DNA from: Chitinophaga pinensis
GTDB lineage: Bacteria; Bacteroidota; Bacteroidia; Chitinophagales; Chitinophagaceae
Length of the DNA stretch: 38,826 nt
Assembly: GCA_945878115.1 (NCBI GenBank)
Contig: CAMDVD010000036.1
Coordinates: 1 to 38,826 of the forward strand
Reading direction: 5' to 3'
Part shown: one piece after another, positions 17,848 through 27,457 of the stretch
Numbering within the stretch: position 1 is the stretch's first letter
Layout of the letters: each line of letters starts with the position of its first letter
Program-made: the position numbers and the translations under genes
The notes under the pieces: model-generated
Databases searched by the model: none
Seen by the model: only the letters and a program-made list of their open reading frames with translations
What the model was told of the DNA's origin: nothing

Positions 17848-18054
17848 ATTTAAGTTTTGATAATTTAAAATATTTTTATACGCTAAGTCAATTTTTTATT
17901 TCTACTTGAAAAATTCCTAAAAAATGTATTGGGTTAAATGGTTTATTCCATCCAGAAATTGTCCTTCAGCAAAAAATGGTGATTCCATGTTTACGTACTA
18001 TTTTCGCAGCGCAAGAAATACCTTCATTGAACAATTAAAATCAAATATCGCCAA

Positions 18055-18630
18055 ATGCAAATCAAAATAAAAAAAATAATTGAATCCTCCATCCAAACTA
18101 AGGAGCAAATATTGGCAAACGAATCTATGTTGCAAACCATCCAAGATTGTTGCCAAATAATTACGAATGCTTTTATGCAAGGCAAAAAAGTCCTCTTTTG
18201 TGGGAATGGTGGCAGCGCTGCAGACGCGCAACATTTAGCTGCCGAATTTAGCGGTCGCTTTTATACGGATAGAATTGCTTTACCAGCAGAAGCCCTTCAT
18301 TGCAATACATCTTACCTTACAGCCGTTGCAAATGATTATAGTTTTGATGTTGTTTATGCACGTATGATACAAGGTATAGGCAATGAAGGTGATGTATTAG
18401 TTGGATTATCGACTAGCGGAAATTCTAAAAATATAGTAGAAGCATTTAAAGCAGCGAAAATAAAAAACATGGTAACTATTGGATTCACTGGTGCTTCTGG
18501 TGGAAAATTAAAAAACATAAGCGACCATTTACTCAATGTACCTAGTGAGGATACACCTCGAATTCAGGAGGCACATATTATGTTGGGACATATCATTTGT
18601 CAATTAGTGGAAGAAAATTATTTTGCCTAA
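18055..18630 (+). CDS. gmhA: Phosphoheptose isomerase (sedoheptulose-7-phosphate isomerase)
   Basis: A 191-residue SIS-domain isomerase converting sedoheptulose 7-phosphate to D-glycero-D-manno-heptose 7-phosphate, the first step of nucleotide-heptose synthesis. It has the phosphate-binding loop 'CGNGGSAADAQHLAAEFSGRF' (49-69, with Glu64) and 'GLSTSGNSKNI'. His179 in 'MLGHIICQLVE' corresponds to the catalytic histidine of E. coli GmhA. It overlaps the next gene by one base (TAATG), starting a three-gene heptose operon that is divergent from tuf. Confidence 0.95.
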   Translation: MQIKIKKIIESSIQTKEQILANESMLQTIQDCCQIITNAFMQGKKVLFCGNGGSAADAQHLAAEFSGRFYTDRIALPAEALHCNTSYLTAVANDYSFDVVYARMIQGIGNEGDVLVGLSTSGNSKNIVEAFKAAKIKNMVTIGFTGASGGKLKNISDHLLNVPSEDTPRIQEAHIMLGHIICQLVEENYFA

Positions 18631-19352
18631 TGCTTGCTGACTGTATTATACTCGCTGGTGGCATGGGTACACGATTGCAAAGTGTATTGATCGATAAACC
18701 AAAATGCTTGGCAGACATCAATGGCAAACCTTTCCTCTATTATATTTGTCAACAGCTCAAGAAATTCAATTTCAATAAAATAATTTTTTCCGTAGGATAC
18801 CAAAAGGATATGGTAAAGGATTATGTTTTGACCCATCGTGATGAATTTAATTTCACATTCGAATTTGCAGAAGAAGATGAACCACTTGGAACAGGCGGTG
18901 CTATTTTACATGCACTCTCCTACTCACAGACCGAAGATTTTTTTGTAGTCAATGGGGATACATTATTTGATGTGGATTTGGAAGAAATGCTAGCTCTGCA
19001 ACGAGCCCAAATGAGCGATTGTACATTAGCCCTAAAACCAATGCAACATGCTGATCGATATGGCTTAGTTCATATGGATGAAAAACAAGTAATAACAGGA
19101 TTTGAGGAAAAAAAATTAGGAGCAACCGGACTTATAAATGGTGGTATCTATTGCATATACAGAAATTCCTTTTTAAATATTCCTTTTCCAAAAAAATTCT
19201 CTTTTGAAAAAGACTATTTGGAAGCCATGATTAAAGAACGAGAGATTATAGGTTATAAACAAGATGCCTATTTTATTGACATTGGTATTCCTGAAGATTA
19301 TCAAAGAGCTCAACTAGAAATTCCAGCCCTATTTACAAAAGAAAACAAATGA
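18630..19352 (+). CDS. Heptose-1-phosphate nucleotidyltransferase (HddC-like)
   Basis: A 240-residue sugar-nucleotide pyrophosphorylase. It has the N-terminal signature 'CIILAGGMGTRLQSVLIDKPKCLADINGKPFL', 'EEDEPLGTGGAIL', the metal-binding 'VNGDTLFDVD' and a late 'YFIDIGIPEDYQRAQLE'. Placement between gmhA and gmhB argues for D-glycero-alpha-D-manno-heptose-1-phosphate guanylyltransferase, making GDP-heptose. The frame is open to 18597, but that would run into gmhA, and homology begins at MLADCIILAGG, so I take 18630. Its 3' end overlaps gmhB by 4 bases (ATGA). Confidence 0.88.
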   Translation: MLADCIILAGGMGTRLQSVLIDKPKCLADINGKPFLYYICQQLKKFNFNKIIFSVGYQKDMVKDYVLTHRDEFNFTFEFAEEDEPLGTGGAILHALSYSQTEDFFVVNGDTLFDVDLEEMLALQRAQMSDCTLALKPMQHADRYGLVHMDEKQVITGFEEKKLGATGLINGGIYCIYRNSFLNIPFPKKFSFEKDYLEAMIKEREIIGYKQDAYFIDIGIPEDYQRAQLEIPALFTKENK

Positions 19353-19915
19353 TAGATTTTACAAGCCTAATTGATAAAACTTGGACACTCTTTTTAGATA
19401 GAGATGGTGTACTAAATATAGAAAAGAATGGAGATTATATTCGGAATGCAGATGAATTTGTGTTGTATAATAACACGTTGGAAAGCATTGCAAAATTGAA
19501 TACTTTATTTGGCAAAATAATAATCGTTACAAATCAACGAGGAGTAGGCAAAGGCTTGATGACCAGCAATGATGTCATTCAAATTCATGCACACCTGGAT
19601 AATTTGTTGGCTCCTGTTGGTGGTCAAATACATGCATACTATTTTGCGCCTGATTTAGATCCCAATGCACCACATCGCAAACCCAATACAGGCATGGGAT
19701 TACAAGCAAAACTAGATTTCCCAGATATTGATTTCAGCAAATCCATTATGATTGGCAACAACCTATCCGACATGGAATTTGGGAAACGTTTGGGTATGTA
19801 TACCATGTATGTTGAAACGACTAAGCCTCTTGACATGCCGAATGAATTGGTCGATCTAAAAATGGATTCACTAACGGCTTGCTATAATGCTTTTCTTCAA
19901 TACGGCAACAAATAA
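19349..19915 (+). CDS. gmhB: D,D-heptose 1,7-bisphosphate phosphatase-like HAD protein
   Basis: A 188-residue HAD-IIIA phosphatase with 'LFLDRDGVLN' (Asp17 and Asp19), motif II 'IVTNQRGVGKG' and a late 'MIGNNLSDMEFG'. In the heptose cassette it would dephosphorylate heptose 1,7-bisphosphate. It differs from E. coli GmhB in lacking the zinc-loop cysteines: the equivalent stretch reads 'YYFAPDLDPNAPHRKPNTGM'. It ends 45 bp inside the convergent methyltransferase gene. The kinase (HddA/HldE) needed between GmhA and GmhB is not in the window. Confidence 0.85.
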   Translation: MIDFTSLIDKTWTLFLDRDGVLNIEKNGDYIRNADEFVLYNNTLESIAKLNTLFGKIIIVTNQRGVGKGLMTSNDVIQIHAHLDNLLAPVGGQIHAYYFAPDLDPNAPHRKPNTGMGLQAKLDFPDIDFSKSIMIGNNLSDMEFGKRLGMYTMYVETTKPLDMPNELVDLKMDSLTACYNAFLQYGNK

Positions 19916-21028
19916 ACAATCTGCTTTTCTTTCCGTTCCATTGATTAATTGTGCACTAACCATATCAACTAGATTCTCCGACTTCAATCGCTCAATTATA
20001 TTTTCATTTTCTGCCGCAAACACAGAGCAAGTTATATAAAACATATATCCGTTGGGCTTCAAATAAGATATGGCATTCTTTGCAATGGTATATTGCTTTA
20101 TTTGAAAGTTGCTTAATAATTCTTCATTAAAAAAATAATATTGCTCAGGTGAACGAGCCCATGTACCAGAACCACTGCATGGTACATCACAAATGATATG
20201 ATCAAATTTCTTATTGGTAAAACCCAAAATGTCTTTCGTCAAATCTAACACATGGGAAACATATTTATCGCCATAAGCATATTGCTGCATTCTAGTATGC
20301 AAATTATTTAATATAGCAGGACGAATATCAGAAACAGTTAAATCTATTTTACTATTTTTATCCAACAAACTGATAGATTTACCACCGCTAGCAGCACAAC
20401 AGTCCCACCATTTTTCTGATGCTATAGGATGCCAAAAATCACCCGTTTTTTGTGATGACCAATCTTGTATGACTATATCACCAGCAGGAAACAAATCGCT
20501 TAATTTGGTATCCACATCAAAGGATAGACAAGTATCGGACTCTTCGGTATAGGTAATTTCTTTTTCTTTTAATTTCCGAATGATAGATTCTTTATTTTTA
20601 CGAATGCGAATAAAAAAACGTGGTTGCGAAAACAAATTTTGCAAATAATCATCGACAGAAATACCATCACTGCATGTGTATGGCATGGTAAATAAAATTT
20701 GATAATTCTCTTCTATCCATTTTCTGCGTGCCATAAAACTGGAATCGTAAAGAGAAGCCATGTTTGCATTCGTCTTTTCAAAAAATAATAAGGGTAATCG
20801 TTTGGATAAAAAAGCGCCAATTAACATCCTTTCTTTTACAGAGAGAGTGGTATCCTTTCTTCCTAAGCGGTAAATGCCATAAAGCAGTTCGGCAATAAAT
20901 TTCCTATCTCGCGAACCGAATTTTTTATTCTGCTTAAAATACTCTTTTAAGAATATCGGTAATGGCTTTTGCAAATCATATTGTTCATATAAATAAGCTG
21001 CAGTTTGAAAATAAGACTCTACATACAT
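19871..21028 (-). CDS. rRNA (cytosine-C5)-methyltransferase, RsmB/NSUN family
   Basis: A 385-residue SAM-dependent RNA m5C methyltransferase. The N-terminal helical part (about 1-60, 'EYFKQNKKFGSRDRKFIAELLYGIYRLGRK') is like the NusB-related region of RsmB. The Rossmann domain shows the SAM loop 'WDCCAASGGKSISLL', 'DVPCSGSGTWARSPE' (motif IV Cys) and 'YITCSVFAAENENII' (motif VI catalytic Cys). Both cysteines used by this family are present. There is no PUA domain. Whether it acts at C967 of 16S rRNA or another site is not decided by sequence. Its 3' end overlaps gmhB by 45 bp on the opposite strand. Confidence 0.88.
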   Translation of the reverse strand: MYVESYFQTAAYLYEQYDLQKPLPIFLKEYFKQNKKFGSRDRKFIAELLYGIYRLGRKDTTLSVKERMLIGAFLSKRLPLLFFEKTNANMASLYDSSFMARRKWIEENYQILFTMPYTCSDGISVDDYLQNLFSQPRFFIRIRKNKESIIRKLKEKEITYTEESDTCLSFDVDTKLSDLFPAGDIVIQDWSSQKTGDFWHPIASEKWWDCCAASGGKSISLLDKNSKIDLTVSDIRPAILNNLHTRMQQYAYGDKYVSHVLDLTKDILGFTNKKFDHIICDVPCSGSGTWARSPEQYYFFNEELLSNFQIKQYTIAKNAISYLKPNGYMFYITCSVFAAENENIIERLKSENLVDMVSAQLINGTERKADCLFVAVLKKSIIASR

Positions 21029-21039
21029 AAGGCAAAAAA

Positions 21040-22293
21040 TTATGCCAATTCCAACAATTGTTTCGCAGGCGTTTTACCAGAAAGTAGAGCAGTTGGATTT
21101 TCCAATAATTCCTTCACTCTCACTAAAAACCCTACACTTTCTCTGCCATCAATAATTCTATGGTCATAGCTCAAAGCCAAATACATCATTGGTCTTATCA
21201 CGACAGCACCATTAATCGCCATCGGTCTATCTTGAATTTTATGCATCCCTAAAATTGCAGATTGAGGAATATTAATAATAGGTGTACTCATCATAGAACC
21301 AAAAATACCACCATTAGTAATGGTGAAAGTCCCGCCAGTCATTTCTTCGATTGTCAATTTATTTTCTTTCGCTTTTGTAGCTAGTTCAAAAACTGACTTT
21401 TCGATATCCGCCATGCTCATACTTTCTGCATTTCGAATCACTGGAACAACCAATCCTTTTGGTGCGCTTACTGCGATAGAAATATCACAATATTCATGAT
21501 AAATAATTTCATCCCCATCAATATAAGCATTCACTGATTTCCATTCTTGCAAAGCGATAGTACATGCCTTGGTAAAAAAACTCATGAAACCTAATCCTAC
21601 GCCATGCGTTTGTTTGAAAGCATCTTTATAGGTTGTTCTTAATTCGATTATCGCGCCCATATCTACTTCATTGAAAGTAGTCAGCATAGCAGTACTATTT
21701 TTTGCTTCCACTAATCTACGGCTTATCGTTTTGCGTAGATTGCTCATTTTCTTTCTATCTTCTTTGCGTACATCAAGCTTTGCATGGGCTTGAGACTCTT
21801 GATTTTCTATAGCCTGCAACACATCGCTTTTAGTTATTTTTCCAGATGGGTTTGAACCAATCACTTGGCTAATATCCACCTGTTTATCTGCAATAATTTC
21901 GGCAGCTAGTGGCGTTGTTTTAAACTCCATATGCGTTTGAACCGCAGGCGCAATCACCTGCTCTTTAGGCATAGTTACTCTTGGTACTTCCATTGGCTTC
22001 GGTACATCCATTGGCTTTGGTACTTCTTTGCTTGATGTTGTGGAGGCAGCAGGTCTTGCTGCTTGCTCGTCAATGCTACAAACTAAATCCCCAATTTTTA
22101 AGGTATCCTCTTCTTTTGCAAACTGTTTCAATATACCTGCTTGTTCTGCATTGAGTTCAAATGTTGCCTTCTCGCTTTCCAATTCACAAATCACTTCATC
22201 CCTCTCAACCCATGTGCCATCTGCCTTTGTCCACTTTGCCAACGTAACTTCACTAATACTTTCGCCTACAGTTGGCACTTTAATTTCTATCAT
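21040..22293 (-). CDS. odhB: Dihydrolipoyllysine succinyltransferase, E2 of 2-oxoglutarate dehydrogenase
   Basis: A 417-residue E2. The single lipoyl domain is at 1-78 with lipoyl-lysine Lys42 in 'LESEKATFE'. A Pro/Met-rich linker follows (about 85-110, '[14 protein letters not shown]', a short internal duplication). The E1/E3-binding domain is at about 127-165 ('[19 protein letters not shown]...[12 protein letters not shown]'). The catalytic domain is at about 185-417, with '[15 protein letters not shown]' (His378). The overall form fits SucB/OdhB rather than pyruvate E2. The E1 gene (sucA), often adjacent, is not in the window. It is 11 bp upstream of the methyltransferase gene on the same strand. 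Confidence 0.93.
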   Translation of the reverse strand: MIEIKVPTVGESISEVTLAKWTKADGTWVERDEVICELESEKATFELNAEQAGILKQFAKEEDTLKIGDLVCSIDEQAARPAASTTSSKEVPKPMDVPKPMEVPRVTMPKEQVIAPAVQTHMEFKTTPLAAEIIADKQVDISQVIGSNPSGKITKSDVLQAIENQESQAHAKLDVRKEDRKKMSNLRKTISRRLVEAKNSTAMLTTFNEVDMGAIIELRTTYKDAFKQTHGVGLGFMSFFTKACTIALQEWKSVNAYIDGDEIIYHEYCDISIAVSAPKGLVVPVIRNAESMSMADIEKSVFELATKAKENKLTIEEMTGGTFTITNGGIFGSMMSTPIINIPQSAILGMHKIQDRPMAINGAVVIRPMMYLALSYDHRIIDGRESVGFLVRVKELLENPTALLSGKTPAKQLLELA

Positions 22294-22345
22294 TTTTGAT
22301 TTTTACTTTACTTGAATGTTGTGCGCAAATCTCGTTAAAAAAACT

Positions 22346-22432
22346 GAAAGTAGAAAGTAATGCGTAATTAGTAATGAGTAGTTGGTAATGAGTAGTTAGA
22401 ATTTGGCTTTGGGCTTTACAAATTACCATTTT
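22346..22432. repeat. AGTAGAAAGTA-type low-complexity intergenic repeat, second copy
   Basis: GAAAGTAGAAAGTAATG followed by iterations of AGTAATGAGTAGTT and then a TTACCATT word, the same order as at 3094-3190. It lies between the DUF4476 gene and odhB. Non-coding. Confidence 0.55.
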
Positions 22433-22466
22433 CAACCAAGAATCAATCCATACACAAGTACAAATA

Positions 22467-23570
22467 TTATTCAGCTAGTCGTTTCAATTTACTTTTATAC
22501 ATTTCACTTGTAAATAAAGTATCGAGTTGTGTATAATTTTCAAAATCATACACATTACCTCTAAAATATTTGATTAATGAATATCTCGCGTAAGGGGTCT
22601 CTACATTTTGTACCAATGCCGATAATTGTGCTACAGAAATACATCCCGTCAATGCTGTTCTTTTTGCAATATTAAGTTTTGATTCTTCATCTGGCTTTGA
22701 CTTTATTTTTTCAACAAATGAGGCAATTTCCATGTCCGAAGCTTTCGTAGAGCAATCCACTTTCTGCACTAATTCACTTCTTAAAACAGGCTCTACTTTT
22801 GGAATTGGCGTCGAAACTTGTTTAGTTATGATTGTATCCGCTTTCTTCAATTTCTCCTTACTTACAATTTTCGGTAAGGTATCTACATTAACTTGCGCTT
22901 TTGTTGGCGGAGGCTTCCATTCCGTAGTACGATTCGGGATTACTTTCACCACCTTCAGGCTATCCCTTTGTATGCCAACATCACTTCTATTTACAGAAAC
23001 TTGTTTCAATGGAGCAGGCTTTACAACTTTAGTAGGCATTTGTTTTTCCACATGCTGTGCAGTTGCTGTTGGTGGCACTATATGCTCAATTTGCCTTCTG
23101 TTGTTTCTCCATCTTAACCACTTTCTTTTTGTCCTTTCCACTTTCGGAATGGAAACAATGGAAGTTGGATTATACAAAACGAGCTTATTCGCAACAGTAG
23201 ACAAAGGTGAAGACGAAACAGTATTTGCCTCCACATTTTCGCCTGTATTCACTAAATCCATTAAAAAGAATTTGTTCTCCTTTGTCTTTGTCAATTTAAA
23301 TCCATAACAGGAATTAGGCAGAATATCAACTACAAAAGTTTGAACATCCGCTTGTCCATTTTTAAAAATGAGATCTATCGTTTGTTCACCTGCAGATTCA
23401 AAGGTTAGTATGGTATATTGATTGCCATCTAGTTTTATTTCTTCATTATTCAAAAATAAACGGCATGGCATATTTTTGATTCCTTCAAAATACATATACG
23501 CGTTTTGCGCTTGCAATTTATTTACAAGGAAGCCACAACAAAAGAACGTGATTAAGGCAAACATTCTCAT
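22467..23570 (-). CDS. Secreted protein with C-terminal DUF4476-like domain
   Basis: A 367-residue exported protein. The signal peptide spans residues 1-21 ('MRMFALITFFCCGFLVNKLQA'). A small beta-rich domain (about 22-105, 'MPCRLFLNNEEIKLDGNQYTILTFESAGEQTIDLIF') is followed by a basic and Pro/Val/Lys-rich linker (about 130-265). The C-terminal helical domain of about 90 residues ('MEIASFVEKIKSKPDEESKLNIAK...CISVAQLSALVQNVETPYARYSLIKYFRGNVYDFENY') is typical of DUF4476, a Bacteroidota family of unknown function. It follows the biotin carrier gene by 32 bp on the same strand. Confidence 0.78.
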   Translation of the reverse strand: MRMFALITFFCCGFLVNKLQAQNAYMYFEGIKNMPCRLFLNNEEIKLDGNQYTILTFESAGEQTIDLIFKNGQADVQTFVVDILPNSCYGFKLTKTKENKFFLMDLVNTGENVEANTVSSSPLSTVANKLVLYNPTSIVSIPKVERTKRKWLRWRNNRRQIEHIVPPTATAQHVEKQMPTKVVKPAPLKQVSVNRSDVGIQRDSLKVVKVIPNRTTEWKPPPTKAQVNVDTLPKIVSKEKLKKADTIITKQVSTPIPKVEPVLRSELVQKVDCSTKASDMEIASFVEKIKSKPDEESKLNIAKRTALTGCISVAQLSALVQNVETPYARYSLIKYFRGNVYDFENYTQLDTLFTSEMYKSKLKRLAE

Positions 23571-23602
23571 CTTTCTATATGTATTTCTAGGGGTAGTTAT
23601 TC

Positions 23603-24097
23603 TTAGACAAAACTAATCAACAATTCGCCTTTTTCAACAGCTTGTTTTTCAGTTACATCAATCGACTTAATCACTACATCTGAAGGCGCTTTAAATACAT
23701 TCTCCATTTTCATTGCTTCCAATACCAATAAAGGTTCGCCTTGTTTGACAAGATCTCCAACCTTTGCAATAACCTTCAACACTAATCCTGGCATTGGCGA
23801 TTTTAAGTGATTCACCTTTTTAGTTAGTGATTGCACAATGCCTAATTTATCTAATAAAATATCTACAGGCTCTTTGATTTGAACTACTATTTTTTTTCCT
23901 TGTACACGTAAAACCACTTGCTTGTTTTCCAAATCAATTTTCACTACATCCGCAATGATTTTTTTGCCATGCATCGTAAAAAAATACGCATCTTTTCCAC
24001 CAAATTCTAGTGTACATTCTTGCGCCGAACCGTTTACAACCGTTGTTGTCCCTAATTCTATATCAAATAGAGAATCTTGAATAATTGCACTATACAT
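23603..24097 (-). CDS. Biotin carboxyl carrier protein (acyl-CoA carboxylase biotinyl subunit)
   Basis: A 164-residue protein whose C-terminal 70 residues form a biotinyl domain: 'SPMPGLVLKVIAKVGDLVKQGEPLLVLEAMKMENVFKAPSDVVI', with biotinyl-lysine Lys130 in EAMKM. The N-terminal half resembles the region before the biotinyl domain of propionyl/methylcrotonyl-CoA carboxylase alpha chains, so it is a detached carrier for an acyl-CoA carboxylase. No carboxylase or carboxyltransferase gene is adjacent. It starts 1 bp after the DUF2723 gene, implying co-transcription with an apparently unrelated membrane protein. Confidence 0.88.
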   Translation of the reverse strand: MYSAIIQDSLFDIELGTTTVVNGSAQECTLEFGGKDAYFFTMHGKKIIADVVKIDLENKQVVLRVQGKKIVVQIKEPVDILLDKLGIVQSLTKKVNHLKSPMPGLVLKVIAKVGDLVKQGEPLLVLEAMKMENVFKAPSDVVIKSIDVTEKQAVEKGELLISFV

Positions 24098-24098
24098 C

Positions 24099-27000
24099 TT
24101 ATTGTCTTTTATTCATCACACCCGAAATACCAGCAAGCGTATTCACTTTTTCGCTGAGCGATTTACCCAATTCAGGCATACCATTTTGGTTGGCTTCATT
24201 TGCCAAATAATTCATAGCCGTCAATTCAAATTGCACATCATCTTCTCGGAATGACCGTTGCGTTTCACTTAAAGATTTCATGTAATTTATTTCGTCTTCC
24301 GTAAACTTCATCAGCTTGTCTGTGATCATTTTCGCTTCTTCTTTACCTCCAGCTTTGATACATGCATCGCACAATAATATCATAGACTTGTCTTCTTGCG
24401 TAATGACATAAGGATAAGATTTATCCGAAATCATTTTCAGTACATGATTAATCACTTTAAGCGCATCGGCTTTACGATTATTTCGAATTAAATGATCTGC
24501 CAATTGAAATGCCAATACTCTAGGCGTATTCAACATTCTACGGTTTGTTTGATCATAATATACAGTCCCTTTATCGGCATTACCATACATAAATTTATTC
24601 ATGATTAAATCAATACATTTTTCGGTATTAATTCGTTGCGGTGCATTGGCAGTAGAACCTACAGAACGCACTGGTACTAGTTTATACGCCAATCCTTCTA
24701 ATTGCAAATATTCTTGTAAGCCTTCATAATGGTCAGGGTCAATAGAATTTGCAAAATAAATCGGACGCTTCCAAGCATTCGCAGCCAATATATTCAATAT
24801 CGCTAAGTCATTTTTGTAGGCTACATTTTTAGGCATTGTAAATTGAACTTGGTCAACGATAACCGATGTATCACCTGGTGCTAAAACACCATTTTTCTTA
24901 ATCAGTTCTTTATCTACAGGAATGAAAAAGTTTTTCACTGGAAAATAATTCACTCGATTTTCATCCATAGAAGGTAATGTAGCACCACTCGCATCGCTAG
25001 TAATAAAATTAATTATTTCGGTAAGGTTTACGTACTTGTCTTGCGCAATGGTTTTGGTATCATTGTATTGTACATAATTTCTTTTTTCACCACGATATTG
25101 TTCTGGTTTCCAAATCATATCTATCGGACCCGATTTATTGATGGCATAATGTAATTGATCAATATACCAATCAATACCTAACAAACTAATATTGATAATA
25201 CGTACATCAGGTCGCATACCTTCCACTTCCTGTGCATACCATAATGGGTAAGTATCATTATCCCCTTCCGTAAATAAAATCGCATTCGGTTCGCAAGAAG
25301 ACAAATAATTATTTGCAGTTGCTAATGGTAATGTTTTTTGTGAACGATCATGATCATCCCATTCTTTACTTGCCATCAATGCTGGTACTGCAAGCAAACA
25401 TAATGCTGTGGCTGCAATGGAAGACATGGCGCCAAGTTTTAATTTTTTTAACCAATCGCTCACCATCATTACTCCCAATCCTATCCATATTGCAAATGCA
25501 TAGGTAGCACCAGCATAAGCATAATCACGTTCACGCGGTTGAAGTGGCGTATTATTCAAATAAAGAACGATAGCCAAACCAGTAAAGAAGAATAATAAAA
25601 AGACGATAAATGTATTACGTCTGTCATTCATGTATTGAAATACAAGACCTAACAAACCTAAAATAAATGGCAAGAAATACAAATCATTATGCGCTTTACT
25701 ATGCTTGAATGCATCCGCCATTTTATCGATATCCCCTATTCGGCCTTGATCTAAAAATTTGATGCCCGACATCCAATTACCATTCTGTGGTTCGCCCTGA
25801 ATATTTTGTACATCATTTTGTCGACCTATATAATTCCAACAAAAATATCGCCACCACATTTGGTTCACTTGATATCCCATAAAAAACCTCAAATTATCTG
25901 CGCCACTTGCCTTGTCATTTTCTCCAAGCCCTAAATAGTTTTTATAGAAATTGCCATGGTTAGGGTCATTGCCATCCCAAATACGCGGGAAGAAACGAGT
26001 CTCCCCATCTTCATATACATATTCATCTTTCTTTTCTCCTGTTTCTTCATATTTTTTTGGTCCTTTCCAATATTGCATGGTACCATCTTTCATTACCACA
26101 TGGCCATCTGAACCAAACTTAGGTCTTGAATTATAATCTGGCCCAAACACTAAAGGCACTTTCCCATATTGATCACGTTGCAAATATTTAATCAATGAAA
26201 TAGCATTATCTGGATTAGTCATATCTATTGGCACATCGGCATTTGAGCGAATAATGATTTGAAAGAAAGAAGAATAGCCTATCATTAAAAAAATCAAACA
26301 AAGTGTTCCTAATTGTACAAAATAATGGTTCGTTTTTCTAGACCATTTCAACAAAACAAAACAAGCAATGCCGATCAAGAAAATAGTAAAAAATACACCA
26401 CTATTAAAAGGCAAACCAAAGGAATTGACAAATAAGATATCCATTTTAGAAGCCATGATTGGCACATATTGTATTATGCCAAATTGAACAACAGCTGTGA
26501 TAATACATCCAACAAAGAATGCCTTAACCGTTCCCCATGTGCTCACTTCAAAACGTTTGAAATAATAGACCATGACGATAGCAGGAATAGTCAATAAATT
26601 CAATAAATGCACTCCAATCGAAAGCCCCATAATGAATGCAATCAATACTATCCAGCGATCTGCTCTTGCATCATTATCGCTGGTAAGACGGTCTTCCCAT
26701 TTCAAAATAGCCCAAAAAGCCAAGGCAGTTAAAAATGAAGACATCGCATACACCTCACCTTCCACAGCGGAAAACCAAAATGTATCCGAGAATGTGTAAG
26801 CCAAAGCACCAACAATACCGGCACCCATGATTTTTATCAAATTAGATTGGTCTATTTCTTCACCATTTTTTATAAGTATGCGTTTAGCGAAATGGGTAAT
26901 CGTCCAGAATAAAAATAGAATACAAAATCCACTAGAAATAGCGGATAAGGAATTCGTCGCTAACGCAGCATTTTTCATACCTACAAGAAATACGATTATC

Positions 27001-27182
27001 CTGCCTATCATCAAAAATAATGGCGCACCAGGAGAGTGTACTACTTCTAATTTTGCAGCACCTGCGGTAAACTCACCGCAATCCCAAAAACTAACGGATG
27101 CCTCTTTAGTCATCATGTATACGGCACAAGCAACGATGCAAATAACCCAGCCAACGATATTATTTATTCTGTTATAATTCAT
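24099..27182 (-). CDS. DUF2723-domain integral membrane protein
   Basis: A 1027-residue protein. The N-terminal half (about 1-340) has roughly ten transmembrane helices and the DUF2723 signature ('SVSFWDCGEFTAGAAKLEVVHSPGAPLFLMIGRI', residues about 29-62). More helices lie at about 505-600. A soluble C-terminal region (about 610-1027) faces outward. The family resembles GT-C fold O-mannosyltransferases (TMEM260-like): the Asp-Cys-Gly-Glu and His-Pro/Ser-Pro loop motifs are where such enzymes bind lipid-linked sugar. Protein O-glycosylation is therefore plausible but inferred. CAAATATA at 27203-27210 is a likely promoter -7 box (TATATTTG on the minus strand). Confidence 0.88.
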   Translation of the reverse strand: MNYNRINNIVGWVICIVACAVYMMTKEASVSFWDCGEFTAGAAKLEVVHSPGAPLFLMIGRIIVFLVGMKNAALATNSLSAISSGFCILFLFWTITHFAKRILIKNGEEIDQSNLIKIMGAGIVGALAYTFSDTFWFSAVEGEVYAMSSFLTALAFWAILKWEDRLTSDNDARADRWIVLIAFIMGLSIGVHLLNLLTIPAIVMVYYFKRFEVSTWGTVKAFFVGCIITAVVQFGIIQYVPIMASKMDILFVNSFGLPFNSGVFFTIFLIGIACFVLLKWSRKTNHYFVQLGTLCLIFLMIGYSSFFQIIIRSNADVPIDMTNPDNAISLIKYLQRDQYGKVPLVFGPDYNSRPKFGSDGHVVMKDGTMQYWKGPKKYEETGEKKDEYVYEDGETRFFPRIWDGNDPNHGNFYKNYLGLGENDKASGADNLRFFMGYQVNQMWWRYFCWNYIGRQNDVQNIQGEPQNGNWMSGIKFLDQGRIGDIDKMADAFKHSKAHNDLYFLPFILGLLGLVFQYMNDRRNTFIVFLLFFFTGLAIVLYLNNTPLQPRERDYAYAGATYAFAIWIGLGVMMVSDWLKKLKLGAMSSIAATALCLLAVPALMASKEWDDHDRSQKTLPLATANNYLSSCEPNAILFTEGDNDTYPLWYAQEVEGMRPDVRIINISLLGIDWYIDQLHYAINKSGPIDMIWKPEQYRGEKRNYVQYNDTKTIAQDKYVNLTEIINFITSDASGATLPSMDENRVNYFPVKNFFIPVDKELIKKNGVLAPGDTSVIVDQVQFTMPKNVAYKNDLAILNILAANAWKRPIYFANSIDPDHYEGLQEYLQLEGLAYKLVPVRSVGSTANAPQRINTEKCIDLIMNKFMYGNADKGTVYYDQTNRRMLNTPRVLAFQLADHLIRNNRKADALKVINHVLKMISDKSYPYVITQEDKSMILLCDACIKAGGKEEAKMITDKLMKFTEDEINYMKSLSETQRSFREDDVQFELTAMNYLANEANQNGMPELGKSLSEKVNTLAGISGVMNKRQ

Positions 27183-27202
27183 GAATTTTATTTTAAAGTA
27201 GG

Positions 27203-27210
27203 CAAATATA
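27203..27210 (-). promoter_or_regulatory. Probable -7 element of the DUF2723 operon
   Basis: TATATTTG on the minus strand, 20 bp before the DUF2723 start codon, matches TAnnTTTG. No clear -33 TTG is seen. The gap 27183-27457 also contains imperfect hairpins (TGGTTT/AAACCA near 27410-27435 and TATGGTTT/AAACCGTA at 27433-27454) that may end the RidA transcript. Confidence 0.4.
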
Positions 27211-27457
27211 AAAAAGGATAGTTAAGAAAAGGATAAACTTAAAAGTTAATTAATGTGAAATACTAACAGCTTTCGCTAAATAGTTTGATAGGCTATTCGT
27301 AAATGTTAGATTAGTATTAAATCGAATCGTACTTTTTTGTAAAAAATAAATGCTTCGGGTTTATACTTTGACACGAATGAAAATTATTAAAAAAGGTAAT
27401 ATTGGTTTGAAACCATTACTCCTTTTAACGAATATGGTTTGAGAAAAAACCGTACAT

